Shown piece after piece: positions 34,909 to 43,364 of a DNA stretch of 64,000 nt. The notes under the pieces are model-generated. The model had not been told where the DNA came from. It saw only the letters and a program-made list of their open reading frames with translations, and did not search any database. Source of the stretch: Pelethousia sp034928145 (GTDB taxonomy: Bacteria > Bacillota > Clostridia > Christensenellales > CAG-138); contig JAYFPE010000009.1 of NCBI GenBank assembly GCA_034928145.1, forward strand, positions 62,001 through 126,000. Direction: 5' to 3'. A program made the position numbers and the translations under genes. How positions within the stretch are numbered: the first letter of the stretch is position 1; every line of letters starts with the position of its first letter.

Positions 34909-36022
34909 GATCGGCACCTCCCTCCATCGCGGTCTTCGCCAGATCTGCGCGCGTGTTGCGCACGACGATGCGCTGCCGATAGCCCGAGAGGAACTGTTCC
35001 GCCGCAAAGAAGAGGAAGATCGCGGCCTGGATGATGTCGATCATCTCGCTCGGCACATCGCAGTAGGTCGCCATAAGCTGGCAGCCCTTGTTGAGATAGG
35101 CGATGAAGAAGGCCGCAAGCGGCACGAGAAACGGGTTGTTCTTGGCAAGAATCGCGATCGTTATGCCCGCCCAGCCATAGCCGGGCAGCTCCTTCCAAAG
35201 GAACGTGGAGTACCGCCCGAGCACCTCAATGCTGCCGCCCATGCCGGAGAGCGCGCCGCCGATGACCTGGGATAGTACGATCGTACCGCCGACTTTCATG
35301 CCGGTGTATTGCGAAAACGCCTGGTTGATGCCGATCATGCGGATGGTATAGCCCCAGCGCGTGCGGTACATAAACAAACCGATGAGCACAACCACCACGA
35401 GCGCTACGATAAAGCCCCATGTCAGCTTGCTGCCGCCGGGTACGAGGGAAGGAATCCGCGCAGTTTCGGCGAAGGGGTACGTCTGCGTCGAACCCTTGCT
35501 GCGGTCGGCAAAGTTGTAGTTGAGGAAGTGCAGCACGACATACATGCACACATAGTTGAGCATGAGGCTTGTAACCATCTCGCTCGCGCCGAGCTTAACC
35601 TTGAGCACTGCGGGGATAAGCATGATCAGCGCGCAGACCGCCGTGGCGATGAGCACGCATACCACGGCGTGCAGGCCGCTGTTCATGGTGAGATAGATGC
35701 CGCACAGCGCGCCGACGAAGCCGCCGACCATCGTGCAGCCTTCGCCCGCGAGGTTGAACTGGTTGCTCGAGAACATCACACACACGCCGAGGCCGGTAAA
35801 GATCGTTGGGATCATGGCCGCGAGGATTGTGTAGAACCCTTGTGTGTTGAACGAAGCCGCCCCCGCCTTGGTGCTCAGCATCGGGCCGATGAGCAGGTAA
35901 CGCAGCGCGGTAAACGGCTCGTCTGAAGAGAGAAAGATGAAAATCGTCCCCACGGCGAGCGCGAGCAGGATTGCCGCCGCGCCGCGTACGAGCTCGAAGG
36001 CAAACATCCTTTTATCCTTCAT
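34901..36022 (-). CDS. nucleoside ABC transporter permease (NupP/YufP type)
   Basis: Permease of 373 residues, the longer of the pair, with the family marks FNLAGEGCTMVGGF, KLGASEMVTSLMLNYV and YGWAGITIAILAKNNP. Many hydrophobic helices. Overlaps the ATPase gene by 11 bp and the next permease by eight, so translation is likely coupled. Confidence 0.95.
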   Translation of the reverse strand: MKDKRMFAFELVRGAAAILLALAVGTIFIFLSSDEPFTALRYLLIGPMLSTKAGAASFNTQGFYTILAAMIPTIFTGLGVCVMFSSNQFNLAGEGCTMVGGFVGALCGIYLTMNSGLHAVVCVLIATAVCALIMLIPAVLKVKLGASEMVTSLMLNYVCMYVVLHFLNYNFADRSKGSTQTYPFAETARIPSLVPGGSKLTWGFIVALVVVVLIGLFMYRTRWGYTIRMIGINQAFSQYTGMKVGGTIVLSQVIGGALSGMGGSIEVLGRYSTFLWKELPGYGWAGITIAILAKNNPFLVPLAAFFIAYLNKGCQLMATYCDVPSEMIDIIQAAIFLFFAAEQFLSGYRQRIVVRNTRADLAKTAMEGGADHA

Positions 36023-37586
36023 GACATACCCTCCCGATCTCCTCGTCGCTCTGGCGCTTGAGGCCGAGCATGTATTCGCCCATCACCACATCGCTCAACT
36101 GCGACGTATCCTCAAAATATGCCGCGATCCTGCCGCCGCAGAGCACGATGAGGCTGTCGGAAAGCTCCATGACCTCGTTGAGGTCGGCCGATACGAGCAG
36201 CACCGCAGCGCCGCTGCGGGAGAGGTCGACCAGCTTTTTGCGGATGAACTCCGTAGCGCCCACATCGATGCCGCGCGTGGGCTGGTCGGCGATGATGAGC
36301 GTGGGGTCGCTTGAAAACTCGCGCGCCACCACGACCTTTTGAATGTTGCCGCCCGAGAGCATCTTGACCTGCTGCCTGCGGGACTTGCAGAGCACGGCGT
36401 AGTCGTCGATGAGCCGGTCGCTTTCGGCGTGGATGGCCTTCATATCGAACAGGGGCCCGTGGTTGAAGCGGCGCTGGCTGAAGCGGTCCGAGATCAGGTT
36501 TTCCTCGATCGAGGCCAGATCGGCGATGCCGTAGGTCATGCGGTCTTCCGGCACGAGCGAAACGCCAAGCGCGCGAATGCGATGCTGCGGCGCGCCGATA
36601 ATGTTGACCCCGTTGACGCTGGCCGTACCCTCGTCCGGAATGCGAAGGTTGAAAAGCATGTCCACGAGCTCGCGCTGTCCGTTGCCCTCCACGCCCGCCA
36701 CGCCGAGTATTTCGCCGCGCCGCACGGCAAACGACACGCCGTCGAGCATGCGCTTATTCCACTCGTTCGTATAGCGCAGGTTGTCGACGCGAAGCACCAC
36801 GTCCGTCGGCTCCGCCGGACCCTTTTCAACCTCGAGCACGACATCGCGGCCGACCATGAGGCGTGATATCTCCTGCTCGGAAATATCCGCCGTGTTAAAC
36901 ACGCCCATCGTTTTGCCCGCGCGCATGATCGTGAGCCGGTCGGTGAGCTGCTTGATTTCCTTAAGTTTATGGGAGATGAAGATGATCGTATATCCCTGCT
37001 CCTTGAGGTTGAGCAGTTCCTTGAAAAGCTCCGTGGTCTCCTGTGTGGTCAGAACCGCCGTAGGCTCGTCGAGGATGAGGATGCGCGCGCCGCGTATCAG
37101 GGCTTTGAGGATCTCCACCTTCTGCTTCATGCCCACGGGGATATCCATAACCTTCGCGGCGGGATTCACCGCAAGGTTAAACTTTTGTGCGTATTCCTCT
37201 GTCAGCTCTACGGCCTTTTTGTAATCGAGGAATACGCCGGCCTTCTTCGGCACCATGCCAAGCACGATATTCTCCGCCACAGTCAGGCTGGGCACGAGCA
37301 TGAAATGCTGGTGCACCATGCCGATGCCGTGCGCGATAGCGCTCGTAGGGGACGTGAGCGTAACCTTCTGACCATCGACGAATATCTCGCCCTCGGTCGG
37401 CTGCTCGAGGCCAAAGAGCATCTTCATCAAGGTGGATTTACCCGCGCCGTTCTCGCCCATCAGCGCGTGGATCTCGCCGCGGCAGACGGAGAAGTCCACG
37501 CTTTGATTGGCCGCGATCCCGTTGGGGTAGACCTTGGTGATGCCCTTCATCTGGACAACGCAATCATCTTGTTTCATTTGTTCCAT
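36012..37586 (-). CDS. nucleoside ABC transporter ATPase (NupO/YufO type)
   Basis: Fused double ATPase of 524 residues. The first half has Walker A GENGAGKST and Walker B LILDEPTAVL. The second half carries the degenerate P-loop GVEGNGQREL, the signature SGGNIQKVVVAREF and a RGIDVG stretch, as is normal for sugar and nucleoside importers of this class. The start has GAGGGG about ten bases upstream; a second ATG is three codons later. Confidence 0.96.
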   Translation of the reverse strand: MEQMKQDDCVVQMKGITKVYPNGIAANQSVDFSVCRGEIHALMGENGAGKSTLMKMLFGLEQPTEGEIFVDGQKVTLTSPTSAIAHGIGMVHQHFMLVPSLTVAENIVLGMVPKKAGVFLDYKKAVELTEEYAQKFNLAVNPAAKVMDIPVGMKQKVEILKALIRGARILILDEPTAVLTTQETTELFKELLNLKEQGYTIIFISHKLKEIKQLTDRLTIMRAGKTMGVFNTADISEQEISRLMVGRDVVLEVEKGPAEPTDVVLRVDNLRYTNEWNKRMLDGVSFAVRRGEILGVAGVEGNGQRELVDMLFNLRIPDEGTASVNGVNIIGAPQHRIRALGVSLVPEDRMTYGIADLASIEENLISDRFSQRRFNHGPLFDMKAIHAESDRLIDDYAVLCKSRRQQVKMLSGGNIQKVVVAREFSSDPTLIIADQPTRGIDVGATEFIRKKLVDLSRSGAAVLLVSADLNEVMELSDSLIVLCGGRIAAYFEDTSQLSDVVMGEYMLGLKRQSDEEIGRVCHEG

Positions 37587-37677
37587 AGAATGGGTTCCCC
37601 TCGCTTCATGAAATGGATCCGGGCGAATCGTGTATCTTTTGCCGCAATGGCGGCACGCTACATGGTTTTGATAGCGT

Positions 37678-37707
37678 GAAGGGGGAGCCGCTTATAGCTC
37701 CCCCTTC
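37678..37707. terminator. stable hairpin between BMP gene and ATPase gene
   Basis: Perfect 11-bp stem GAAGGGGGAGC / GCTCCCCCTTC with an eight-base loop, 47 bp after the BMP stop. There is no T-tract on the minus strand, so it most likely protects the BMP message or partly terminates it, giving more binding protein than ATPase. Confidence 0.7.
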
Positions 37708-37753
37708 GTTCGTCGTATAAGCTACGAATTGGCTCTGTTTTGGGCCGAGCGCG

Positions 37754-38914
37754 TTACGGCTGCATCGAGTCGCGCAGCGTGACGGCGCCGTTGGTCTCAT
37801 CGCCGATGGCGGACGGAACCGTGATGGTGCCGGCCTTGACCGCTTCCTGCGCGGCGAGAACCGCATCCTGCACGGCCTTGGGCGCGATCGTGGCGAAATT
37901 CTTGTCCGTCACGATGCCGACGCCGCCCTCGACGAGGCCGAGGTTAACCTGCTGGCCCCAATAGGTGCGGCCGGCATCCCACTCGTCGAAGATCCAGACG
38001 AGGGAGTTGTTGATGTTTTTGAGGCCGGAGGTCAGCGTGATGGCCGCAAGTTCAGATGAAAGGGTGAGCTCCTGATCGGAGTCTACGCCGATGAACCAGG
38101 ACTTCTGGGTCTCGAGGGCCGCTTCCGCGGCGCCGTTGCCGGAAAGACCTGCCACGCCCCAGATAATGTCGGCCTTGTTGTCGTTGATCATCGAGGTGGC
38201 CATCTCCTTGGCGGTCGCGGTGTCGACATAGCTGTTCACATAGCGGGTGTCGACCTTGACTTCGGGATCGGTCGCCTGCACGCCGGTGAGGAAGCCATAA
38301 AGGAAGTCGTTGATGACGGGGCTGTCCACGCCGCCTACAAAGCCCACGACCTTCTCGGCGTTCATGTTCGCCACGGAGGTCTCGCTGGTCATCTTCGCGG
38401 CGAATACGCCGATGAGATAGCCCATATCGTTCTGCTTGTAGCTGAGGTTTACGACGTTGTCGTTCTCGCCGACATAGGTGGTGTCGTCATAAATCAGGAA
38501 CTTCTGATCCGGATACGCGGTGGCGACTTCCTTGAGGTAGTCGGGCATTTGGTAGGTGCCGCAGATGATCAGGTCATACTCGCCGGACTCCGCGACCTCA
38601 TAGAGGGTCTCGAGCCACTTCGGCTGATCTTCATCGGTGCCGCCCATCTCGATGGTCTTGTAGGTAATGCGGCCGGCGTCCTTTAGCGATTTAAGGCCTG
38701 CTTCGGCGGAGTCGAAGAACGACTTGTCGCCGAGGTTGCCGTTGACAAGGCTGACGACGTTATAAACCTTCGCGCCACCCTCCCCGGCGGGAGCGGACGG
38801 CTCGCCTGCCTGCTGGGCCGGCTGGGCAGGAGCAGACGGCTCGCTTGCCTGCTGGCAGCCGATCGCCGCAACCGCGAGCAGTACGGTTAGCAGAATCGCA
38901 GTTAGTTTCTTCAT
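37754..38914 (-). CDS. BMP/PnrA-type nucleoside-binding lipoprotein
   Basis: Extracellular substrate-binding lipoprotein of 386 residues. The ATG at 38914 (AGAGGAA upstream) starts a signal peptide ending in the lipobox Ala-Ile-Gly-Cys20. A Ser/Pro/Ala-rich linker follows, then the BMP fold (VVSLVNGNLGDKSFFDSAEAG, a typical start; later VGFVGGVDSPVINDFLYGF). BMP proteins bind purine or pyrimidine nucleosides. First gene of a six-gene operon with ATPase, two permeases and two nucleoside hydrolases, which supports a nucleoside ligand. Confidence 0.94.
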   Translation of the reverse strand: MKKLTAILLTVLLAVAAIGCQQASEPSAPAQPAQQAGEPSAPAGEGGAKVYNVVSLVNGNLGDKSFFDSAEAGLKSLKDAGRITYKTIEMGGTDEDQPKWLETLYEVAESGEYDLIICGTYQMPDYLKEVATAYPDQKFLIYDDTTYVGENDNVVNLSYKQNDMGYLIGVFAAKMTSETSVANMNAEKVVGFVGGVDSPVINDFLYGFLTGVQATDPEVKVDTRYVNSYVDTATAKEMATSMINDNKADIIWGVAGLSGNGAAEAALETQKSWFIGVDSDQELTLSSELAAITLTSGLKNINNSLVWIFDEWDAGRTYWGQQVNLGLVEGGVGIVTDKNFATIAPKAVQDAVLAAQEAVKAGTITVPSAIGDETNGAVTLRDSMQP

Positions 38915-38993
38915 TATAAATTCCTCTCTTTCCTTTTTACGATAGATTTGAATGGATGTTTCGTGGGTTATGGTTAGATATGCCCACGCCCAT

Positions 38994-39022
38994 ACTTTAC
39001 CTGGGATTACAAAAAAAGTCAA
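38994..39022 (-). promoter_or_regulatory. sigma-A promoter of the BMP-nucleoside hydrolase operon
   Basis: TTGACT (plus 39017-39022), 17-bp spacer, TAAAGT (plus 38994-38999), 80 bp before the BMP start codon. Confidence 0.7.
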
Positions 39023-39374
39023 CACACCAATCAAACTTTTAGGGGAATTACATGCCCCGCGTATACGCTTAGGGACAGCGCAAAGGGGAGGGGAGATCTC
39101 GCCGGATGTCATGGATGCAACAACTTGATGGATTTATTTTAGCATAACCGAATCCGGCCGTAAATAGCGTGGGCCGCATCAATCCAAATTTTCCTTTACG
39201 CTCTTTTCCACCAGGAAGAATGCGTACGCAACGCCACCCGCCTTTTCAAAATATATGGGCAGTTTGCGAGTTGAAACACGTCCCGCCGCGCTCTGCTTCC
39301 CATAAAAACAAGGTTATTCCCCTGCTATCATGCCAAACGAAGCCCCCAGGACTGCTGCACGTACCGGCCTCGCT
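39023..39374. other. 352-bp intergenic region
   Basis: Lies between the O-antigen ligase stop and the BMP promoter. I see no gene, no clear hairpin and no recognisable repeat. It probably marks the border of the CGCG-rich nucleoside block. Confidence 0.5.
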
Positions 39375-40961
39375 TCAGGCGGCCTTCTTGCCCTCCGTTT
39401 GCCCGCTCCCATAGAGCAGCGCACCTAGAACGCCCCAAAGCGTCCACGCTACAGGGTGCGCAAAGGGTGAAACAAAATTGAAGAGTGCTTGCGTCATATG
39501 GCATAATAACGCAACCGCCAAGCCCAGCACCAGGGGGCTATTGAGCTTCTTCCGGGCCGCAAAAAGCAGCGCGCCGTAAAAACCGAGCAAGCTTAAAAGA
39601 CCCAAAAGTCCGTCATCGAACAGCACCTGTAGATATTCATTGTGCAGTTTATCGTAGGATTGCCCCTGCGCTGCAAAGATCTCGTCATGGTAGACCAGAT
39701 TGAAGCTATTGGAGAAGTTGTCCGGCCCGTGGCCGAAAAGCAGGCGATCCGGCACCATGGACAGCGCCCGTTTCCAAACCATCATGCGCCCGCTCATAAA
39801 GCTGTCGTCCAAATCTCCTTGTAAAATGGCGGACAGCTCTGTTAAGGATCCGTTGCCCGTTGCCTCTGCCAGCAGGGGCACCAGGCTCACAAGCGCGATC
39901 ACCAGAATGATCAGGAGCGCATACCAGGCGATGCGCCAGGCTTTTGCCGGCAGCGGCGGGAGCTTTATGAAGAAGAAGGCCGCGGCCAATGCCAGAAGCG
40001 CCAGCATAGCAGGCAACAGGTATGGGTGCAGAAAGGCCCAGTAGGAAGAAAAAAGAGGCGCTGCAAGGCCGATGGAGGTCTGTATCCACATCATGCCAAG
40101 GCAGCCCGCTATCATAAAGAAGAAGCGCCCGGCTGCCTGGCGGGTCGAGGCGATGAAGGGAAAGGCGAGCGCAACGCCTACCGCCAACCCCACATAACCG
40201 CTTTCGGTCTCGCCGATGAGCAGCGCATAGAAGAGCAGGAGGCCGATCGGCAAAAAGGCCCAGTGCGCTTTTTTCGTTTTGCCGCAAAACATCACCAAAC
40301 TCACGCAGAACGCCAGGCAAAAATAGGTGGAAGCGACGTTTCGGTTGGACATAGTGGCGACGTACGTAAACGCGCGCCCGATCTGGGAGCCCGATTCAAC
40401 GGGATAAAGCCCGAGGAAATCCGCGCCGTAATACTGGCAAAGGCCGTAGCCGGCTACCAGCGCCGCCGTTGCGCACAGCGCGTAAAAAATCCATTCCTGG
40501 GGCTTATAGAGCCGCCCTACGAGTACACAGGCGCCGAAATAGGCGAGCATCATCAGCAAGCCCTCGTTGCGGTTGGAGCCGCCGAGGATCGCCACCGCCT
40601 TGGAATCGGCAAAGATGGTGGAAATGATCATCGCTAGGGCATAGGCCAAAAGCGCCCATTCGTAAGGGCGGATCACACATACGATATCTTTCCATTTGAA
40701 CCGCTGGTAGAACCCGGATGCCGTGAGGCTGAAAAAGAGGGCGGCGCACGCAAAAAGAATGACGCAAACAGCAAAAAAGCTCTGCTTTGCATCCGTAATA
40801 GCGTAATATAAATTGCTATCCATAAAAAGGGGATGCACCAGGAAAATCGCTGCCGCAAAAACCTTTGCCGATTGGGATATCCACCCCTGTACCTTATGCA
40901 AATACCGCTGCGCTTCCTGCTGCGCCTTGGCGCCACCCGCCTTTTTAGGTCTTTCGGCCAT
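39375..40961 (-). CDS. O-antigen ligase/polymerase-family membrane protein
   Basis: Integral membrane protein of 528 residues with about ten or more hydrophobic segments and a long loop before the C-terminal helices. The Wzy_C-like part is recognisable: FGHGPDNFSNSF and HDEIFAAQGQSYDKLHNEYLQ-type sequence, with the conserved HNEYL. Such proteins ligate or polymerise lipid-linked glycans outside the membrane. It follows a LoaP gene and is the intact paralogue of the wrecked copy at 25547-26112, so it may now supply the missing step for the glycan locus. Confidence 0.9.
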   Translation of the reverse strand: MAERPKKAGGAKAQQEAQRYLHKVQGWISQSAKVFAAAIFLVHPLFMDSNLYYAITDAKQSFFAVCVILFACAALFFSLTASGFYQRFKWKDIVCVIRPYEWALLAYALAMIISTIFADSKAVAILGGSNRNEGLLMMLAYFGACVLVGRLYKPQEWIFYALCATAALVAGYGLCQYYGADFLGLYPVESGSQIGRAFTYVATMSNRNVASTYFCLAFCVSLVMFCGKTKKAHWAFLPIGLLLFYALLIGETESGYVGLAVGVALAFPFIASTRQAAGRFFFMIAGCLGMMWIQTSIGLAAPLFSSYWAFLHPYLLPAMLALLALAAAFFFIKLPPLPAKAWRIAWYALLIILVIALVSLVPLLAEATGNGSLTELSAILQGDLDDSFMSGRMMVWKRALSMVPDRLLFGHGPDNFSNSFNLVYHDEIFAAQGQSYDKLHNEYLQVLFDDGLLGLLSLLGFYGALLFAARKKLNSPLVLGLAVALLCHMTQALFNFVSPFAHPVAWTLWGVLGALLYGSGQTEGKKAA

Positions 40962-41105
40962 ATCCAGTCACCCCTTTTATCATTTTTAAACGCATACCGA
41001 CCATTGTAGTTCATTATATATTGCAATCATACGCCAAGCAAGGCGGCGCACACGCGCCGTTCCTAATCCTTCCGCTATCCGGAAAGGGCGCCAACAGCCT
41101 GCCGC

Positions 41106-41630
41106 TCAAGCTTTATCCCCTTCCCCCGCCTCCACGTATTCAATCCCACACCAAACAAGCTTGGCGATGCTGCCGTTGCCGATATCGACCGCCACCTGCT
41201 TGCGATTTTTGTTGACCTTTACCACCGGTCCGCTCATTTCTTTGAGCGGCCCGGCGATGAACTGGATTTTCGTGCCGACCTGGATCACCTGGGAAACATC
41301 GATCCTGCCCGCATGGCGCTTGAGCCAAAGCACAAACGCTTGATCATCCTCGCGCAGGGCACGGCTGCCGTCTCCGTATTGCAGGATGCGCAGCACGTGC
41401 CGGATCGATTGGATGCGGTCCCAAGGCGGCGTGAGGCCCGCTTCGGCGTCAAAGAAGACATAGCCCGGCAGCAACCGGGTGGGGTGCTTTTGCAATCTAC
41501 CGTTCACCGGCCGCCATTTCACCACCACGGGCGAGAGGGCAGGATAGCCCAGCCGTTCAAGTGCATCCACCACGGTTTTTTCATGCCCTGCCCGGCAAAA
41601 TAAACAATACGTTATGCTATTTGCCTCCAC
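41106..41630 (-). CDS. loaP: LoaP/UpxY-type NusG-like antiterminator (second copy)
   Basis: NusG paralogue of 174 residues, GTG start at 41630 with GGAGGAG upstream. NGN domain: TYCLFCRAGHEKTV, TRLLPGYVFFDAEAG. KOW part: GTKIQFIAGPLKEMSGPVVKV. Clearly related to, but diverged from, the copy at 23465-24010. The only glycan gene after it is the O-antigen ligase, which is odd for a factor that normally serves long operons; a longer operon may have been lost or replaced by the nucleoside block. Confidence 0.9.
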   Translation of the reverse strand: MEANSITYCLFCRAGHEKTVVDALERLGYPALSPVVVKWRPVNGRLQKHPTRLLPGYVFFDAEAGLTPPWDRIQSIRHVLRILQYGDGSRALREDDQAFVLWLKRHAGRIDVSQVIQVGTKIQFIAGPLKEMSGPVVKVNKNRKQVAVDIGNGSIAKLVWCGIEYVEAGEGDKA

Positions 41631-41696
41631 ATCGGCTCCTCCCGCGCCCAGCGCTAAGACCGGGATTATTTCTGGAGCTAATTTCCATTATCTAAA

Positions 41697-41725
41697 ATTA
41701 TACATGATTCCCATCGCCTGAGCAA
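41697..41725 (-). promoter_or_regulatory. sigma-A promoter of the second loaP
   Basis: TTGCTC (plus 41720-41725), 17-bp spacer, TATAAT (plus 41697-41702), 67 bp before the GTG start. Confidence 0.75.
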
Positions 41726-41877
41726 TCCGTGAATGGCAGGGCAGCGCGCCTTATCCGCAAATTCCATAGAAGCCGCTAACCTCTTTATATTTTGTTTATA
41801 TAAGCGGAGCGCGGGCCGCAAAAAATATTTTGTTTCTATGTTAATGCATGTAACTACTTACATATTTTTCATCCGCC

Positions 41878-41917
41878 GGGCCCGCCTGTCAGAAATCGAC
41901 AGATTGACAGCGGGCCC
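41878..41917. promoter_or_regulatory. operator-like inverted repeat over the -35 box
   Basis: Arms GGGCCCGCCTGTCA (41878-41891) and TGACAGCGGGCCC (41905-41917), matching except for one extra C. Nested inside is CTGTC / GACAG (41886-41890, 41898-41902), so the GACAG word occurs three times. The right arm includes most of the -35 box TTGACA of the BMP promoter. Confidence 0.65.
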
Positions 41918-41932
41918 ATATCATTTTATAAT
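41904..41932 (+). promoter_or_regulatory. perfect sigma-A promoter of the second BMP operon
   Basis: TTGACA (41904-41909), 17-bp spacer, TATAAT (41927-41932): exact consensus in both boxes. So strong a promoter implies control by a repressor at the overlapping inverted repeat. Confidence 0.9.
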
Positions 41933-42151
41933 GAGGCCAGCAGGTATAACCATCTCCGTTTTCATGGCATATATCCCGTTCTTTTCCCTCGTGTGCCTGC
42001 GTCCCTATCCTCAAGGTCTACTACGTTCTCCTCGTACTCCCCAGCCTTCGGTCGTGCTCCTTTAAAGTCTTTTTTTCCGGCAATCCGGCGCGGTGCATCC
42101 GCACGGCGTCTGTTTGTAAATAGTTGGAAACCAAAAAGGAGGAAACATTAA

Positions 42152-43243
42152 ATGAAAAAAACCCTTGCATGGCTGCTCGTTTTGGCAATGGTGCTCGCTG
42201 TAACCGGTTGCAGCGCCCCTGCCGCCACGCCCCCCGCAGCTGAAGCTCCCGCAGCCGAAGCGCCTGCGGCCGAGGCGCCCGCATCTGAGGCCCCGGTCGC
42301 GGAAGCACCCGCGGCGGATACCAAGGACTATTCCAGCATGAAGGTCGTAGCGCTGCTTTCCGGCGTCATCACAGACAATGGTTGGAACCAGATCTGCTAT
42401 GAATCCGTAAAGAACCTGGAAGACAAGTATGGCGTGCCCTGCGAATATATCGAGAGCATCGCCGTATCCGACATGGCCGAGTATCTGCGCGCCTATGGCG
42501 AGGATGGTTATGACCTGGTCATCGTCCATGGCTCCCAGTTCGAGGCGGCGGTCGCCGAGGTGGCGGACAGCTACCCGGACACGCATTTCTGCCTTTCCTA
42601 TGGCTTCCGCGTGAACGCGGACTCTAATGTTAACCTGGTCGAAAAGCCCAACCTGGCCTATGTCGGCCCGGTCAACATGGGCGTCGTCATCGGCTCGATC
42701 ATGGGCGTGCTCACGGATAACAACAAGGTCGTGTTCCTGGGTGGCCAAGATATCCCCGCCATCACCGATATCGTCAGCGGTATTGAGGAGGGCGTGCGCC
42801 TGACCAACAAAGACGCGGAAGTCGTTACCGACTACCTCGGCACCCTGACAGACGCCGATAAGGCCAAGGAAGTGGCTCTGACCTACATCAACGCCGGCTT
42901 CGACGTCATCTCCGCCAGCGCCAACAGCGCGCAGCTTGGCTGCCTCTATGCCGCCGAGGAGAAGGGCGTATACGCCCTGGGCTTCAATGGCGACCAATAT
43001 GGCATCGCGCCCGAAGCTGTGGTTCTCTCCGTTATGCGTAACTACCCCGCCATCTATGAGGATGTGTTCCTGGCCCTCGCCGAAGGTAATTGGACGTCCG
43101 GCATGATCGTATATGACCTTTCCCAGAACGGCACCCTGGTTTCCGACTGGCACGGCTGGGATACCAAGCTCCCCGCCGAAAAGGTTGAGCGCATCAACGA
43201 TACGCTCCAGAAGCTCTTTGCGGGCGAATTAGGCGACTATTAA
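42152..43243 (+). CDS. BMP-family substrate-binding lipoprotein
   Basis: Lipoprotein of 363 residues. Lipobox Val-Thr-Gly-Cys20, then an Ala/Pro/Glu repeat linker (AAEAP units, about residues 24-55), then the BMP domain (VVALLSGVITDNGWNQICYES, GSQFEAAVAEVAD). It is clearly diverged from the first BMP protein: the start of the fold reads ITDNGWNQ rather than LGDKSFF. The family binds nucleosides, but members of this branch may bind other ligands. First gene of a four-gene transporter operon with no salvage enzyme attached. Confidence 0.93.
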   Translation: MKKTLAWLLVLAMVLAVTGCSAPAATPPAAEAPAAEAPAAEAPASEAPVAEAPAADTKDYSSMKVVALLSGVITDNGWNQICYESVKNLEDKYGVPCEYIESIAVSDMAEYLRAYGEDGYDLVIVHGSQFEAAVAEVADSYPDTHFCLSYGFRVNADSNVNLVEKPNLAYVGPVNMGVVIGSIMGVLTDNNKVVFLGGQDIPAITDIVSGIEEGVRLTNKDAEVVTDYLGTLTDADKAKEVALTYINAGFDVISASANSAQLGCLYAAEEKGVYALGFNGDQYGIAPEAVVLSVMRNYPAIYEDVFLALAEGNWTSGMIVYDLSQNGTLVSDWHGWDTKLPAEKVERINDTLQKLFAGELGDY

Positions 43244-43252
43244 CCAACCATT

Positions 43253-43287
43253 GACCCCGAAGCTTCGCCCGGCGGGGCTTCGGGGTC
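43253..43287 (+). terminator. hairpin after the second BMP gene (partial terminator)
   Basis: Perfect 11-bp stem GACCCCGAAGC / GCTTCGGGGTC, 13-base loop, followed by CTTTCTT, ten bases after the stop codon. A smaller hairpin TCCCGCC / GGCGGGA follows before the permease. As in the first BMP operon, it probably keeps permease and ATPase levels below that of the binding protein. Confidence 0.75.
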
Positions 43288-43364
43288 CTTTCTTAGCCAT
43301 TATCCGTATCGTTAGCGGTTCTACATCCTTTCCCGCCAGGGCGGGAGGAAAGTGGTATTTGGGA

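Larger units (their letters stand above)
41726..42151. other. divergent regulatory region with long leader for the second BMP operon
   Basis: No gene. It contains the operator-like inverted repeat and consensus promoter listed separately. The transcribed leader from about 41940 to the start codon at 42152 is about 210 bases long; I recognise no known riboswitch class in it. AAGGAGGAAA precedes the BMP start. Confidence 0.5.

Noticed and set aside
42230..42320. Repeats in the second BMP gene as a possible phase-variation tract
   Set aside because: The AAEAP-type units form a common lipoprotein linker and the DNA units are imperfect; no sign of slippage.
42062..43153. 363-codon frame antisense to the second BMP gene
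   Set aside because: The plus-strand frame has a lipobox and the BMP fold; the antisense frame ends in Arg/Gly-rich low complexity caused by the Ala/Pro linker.
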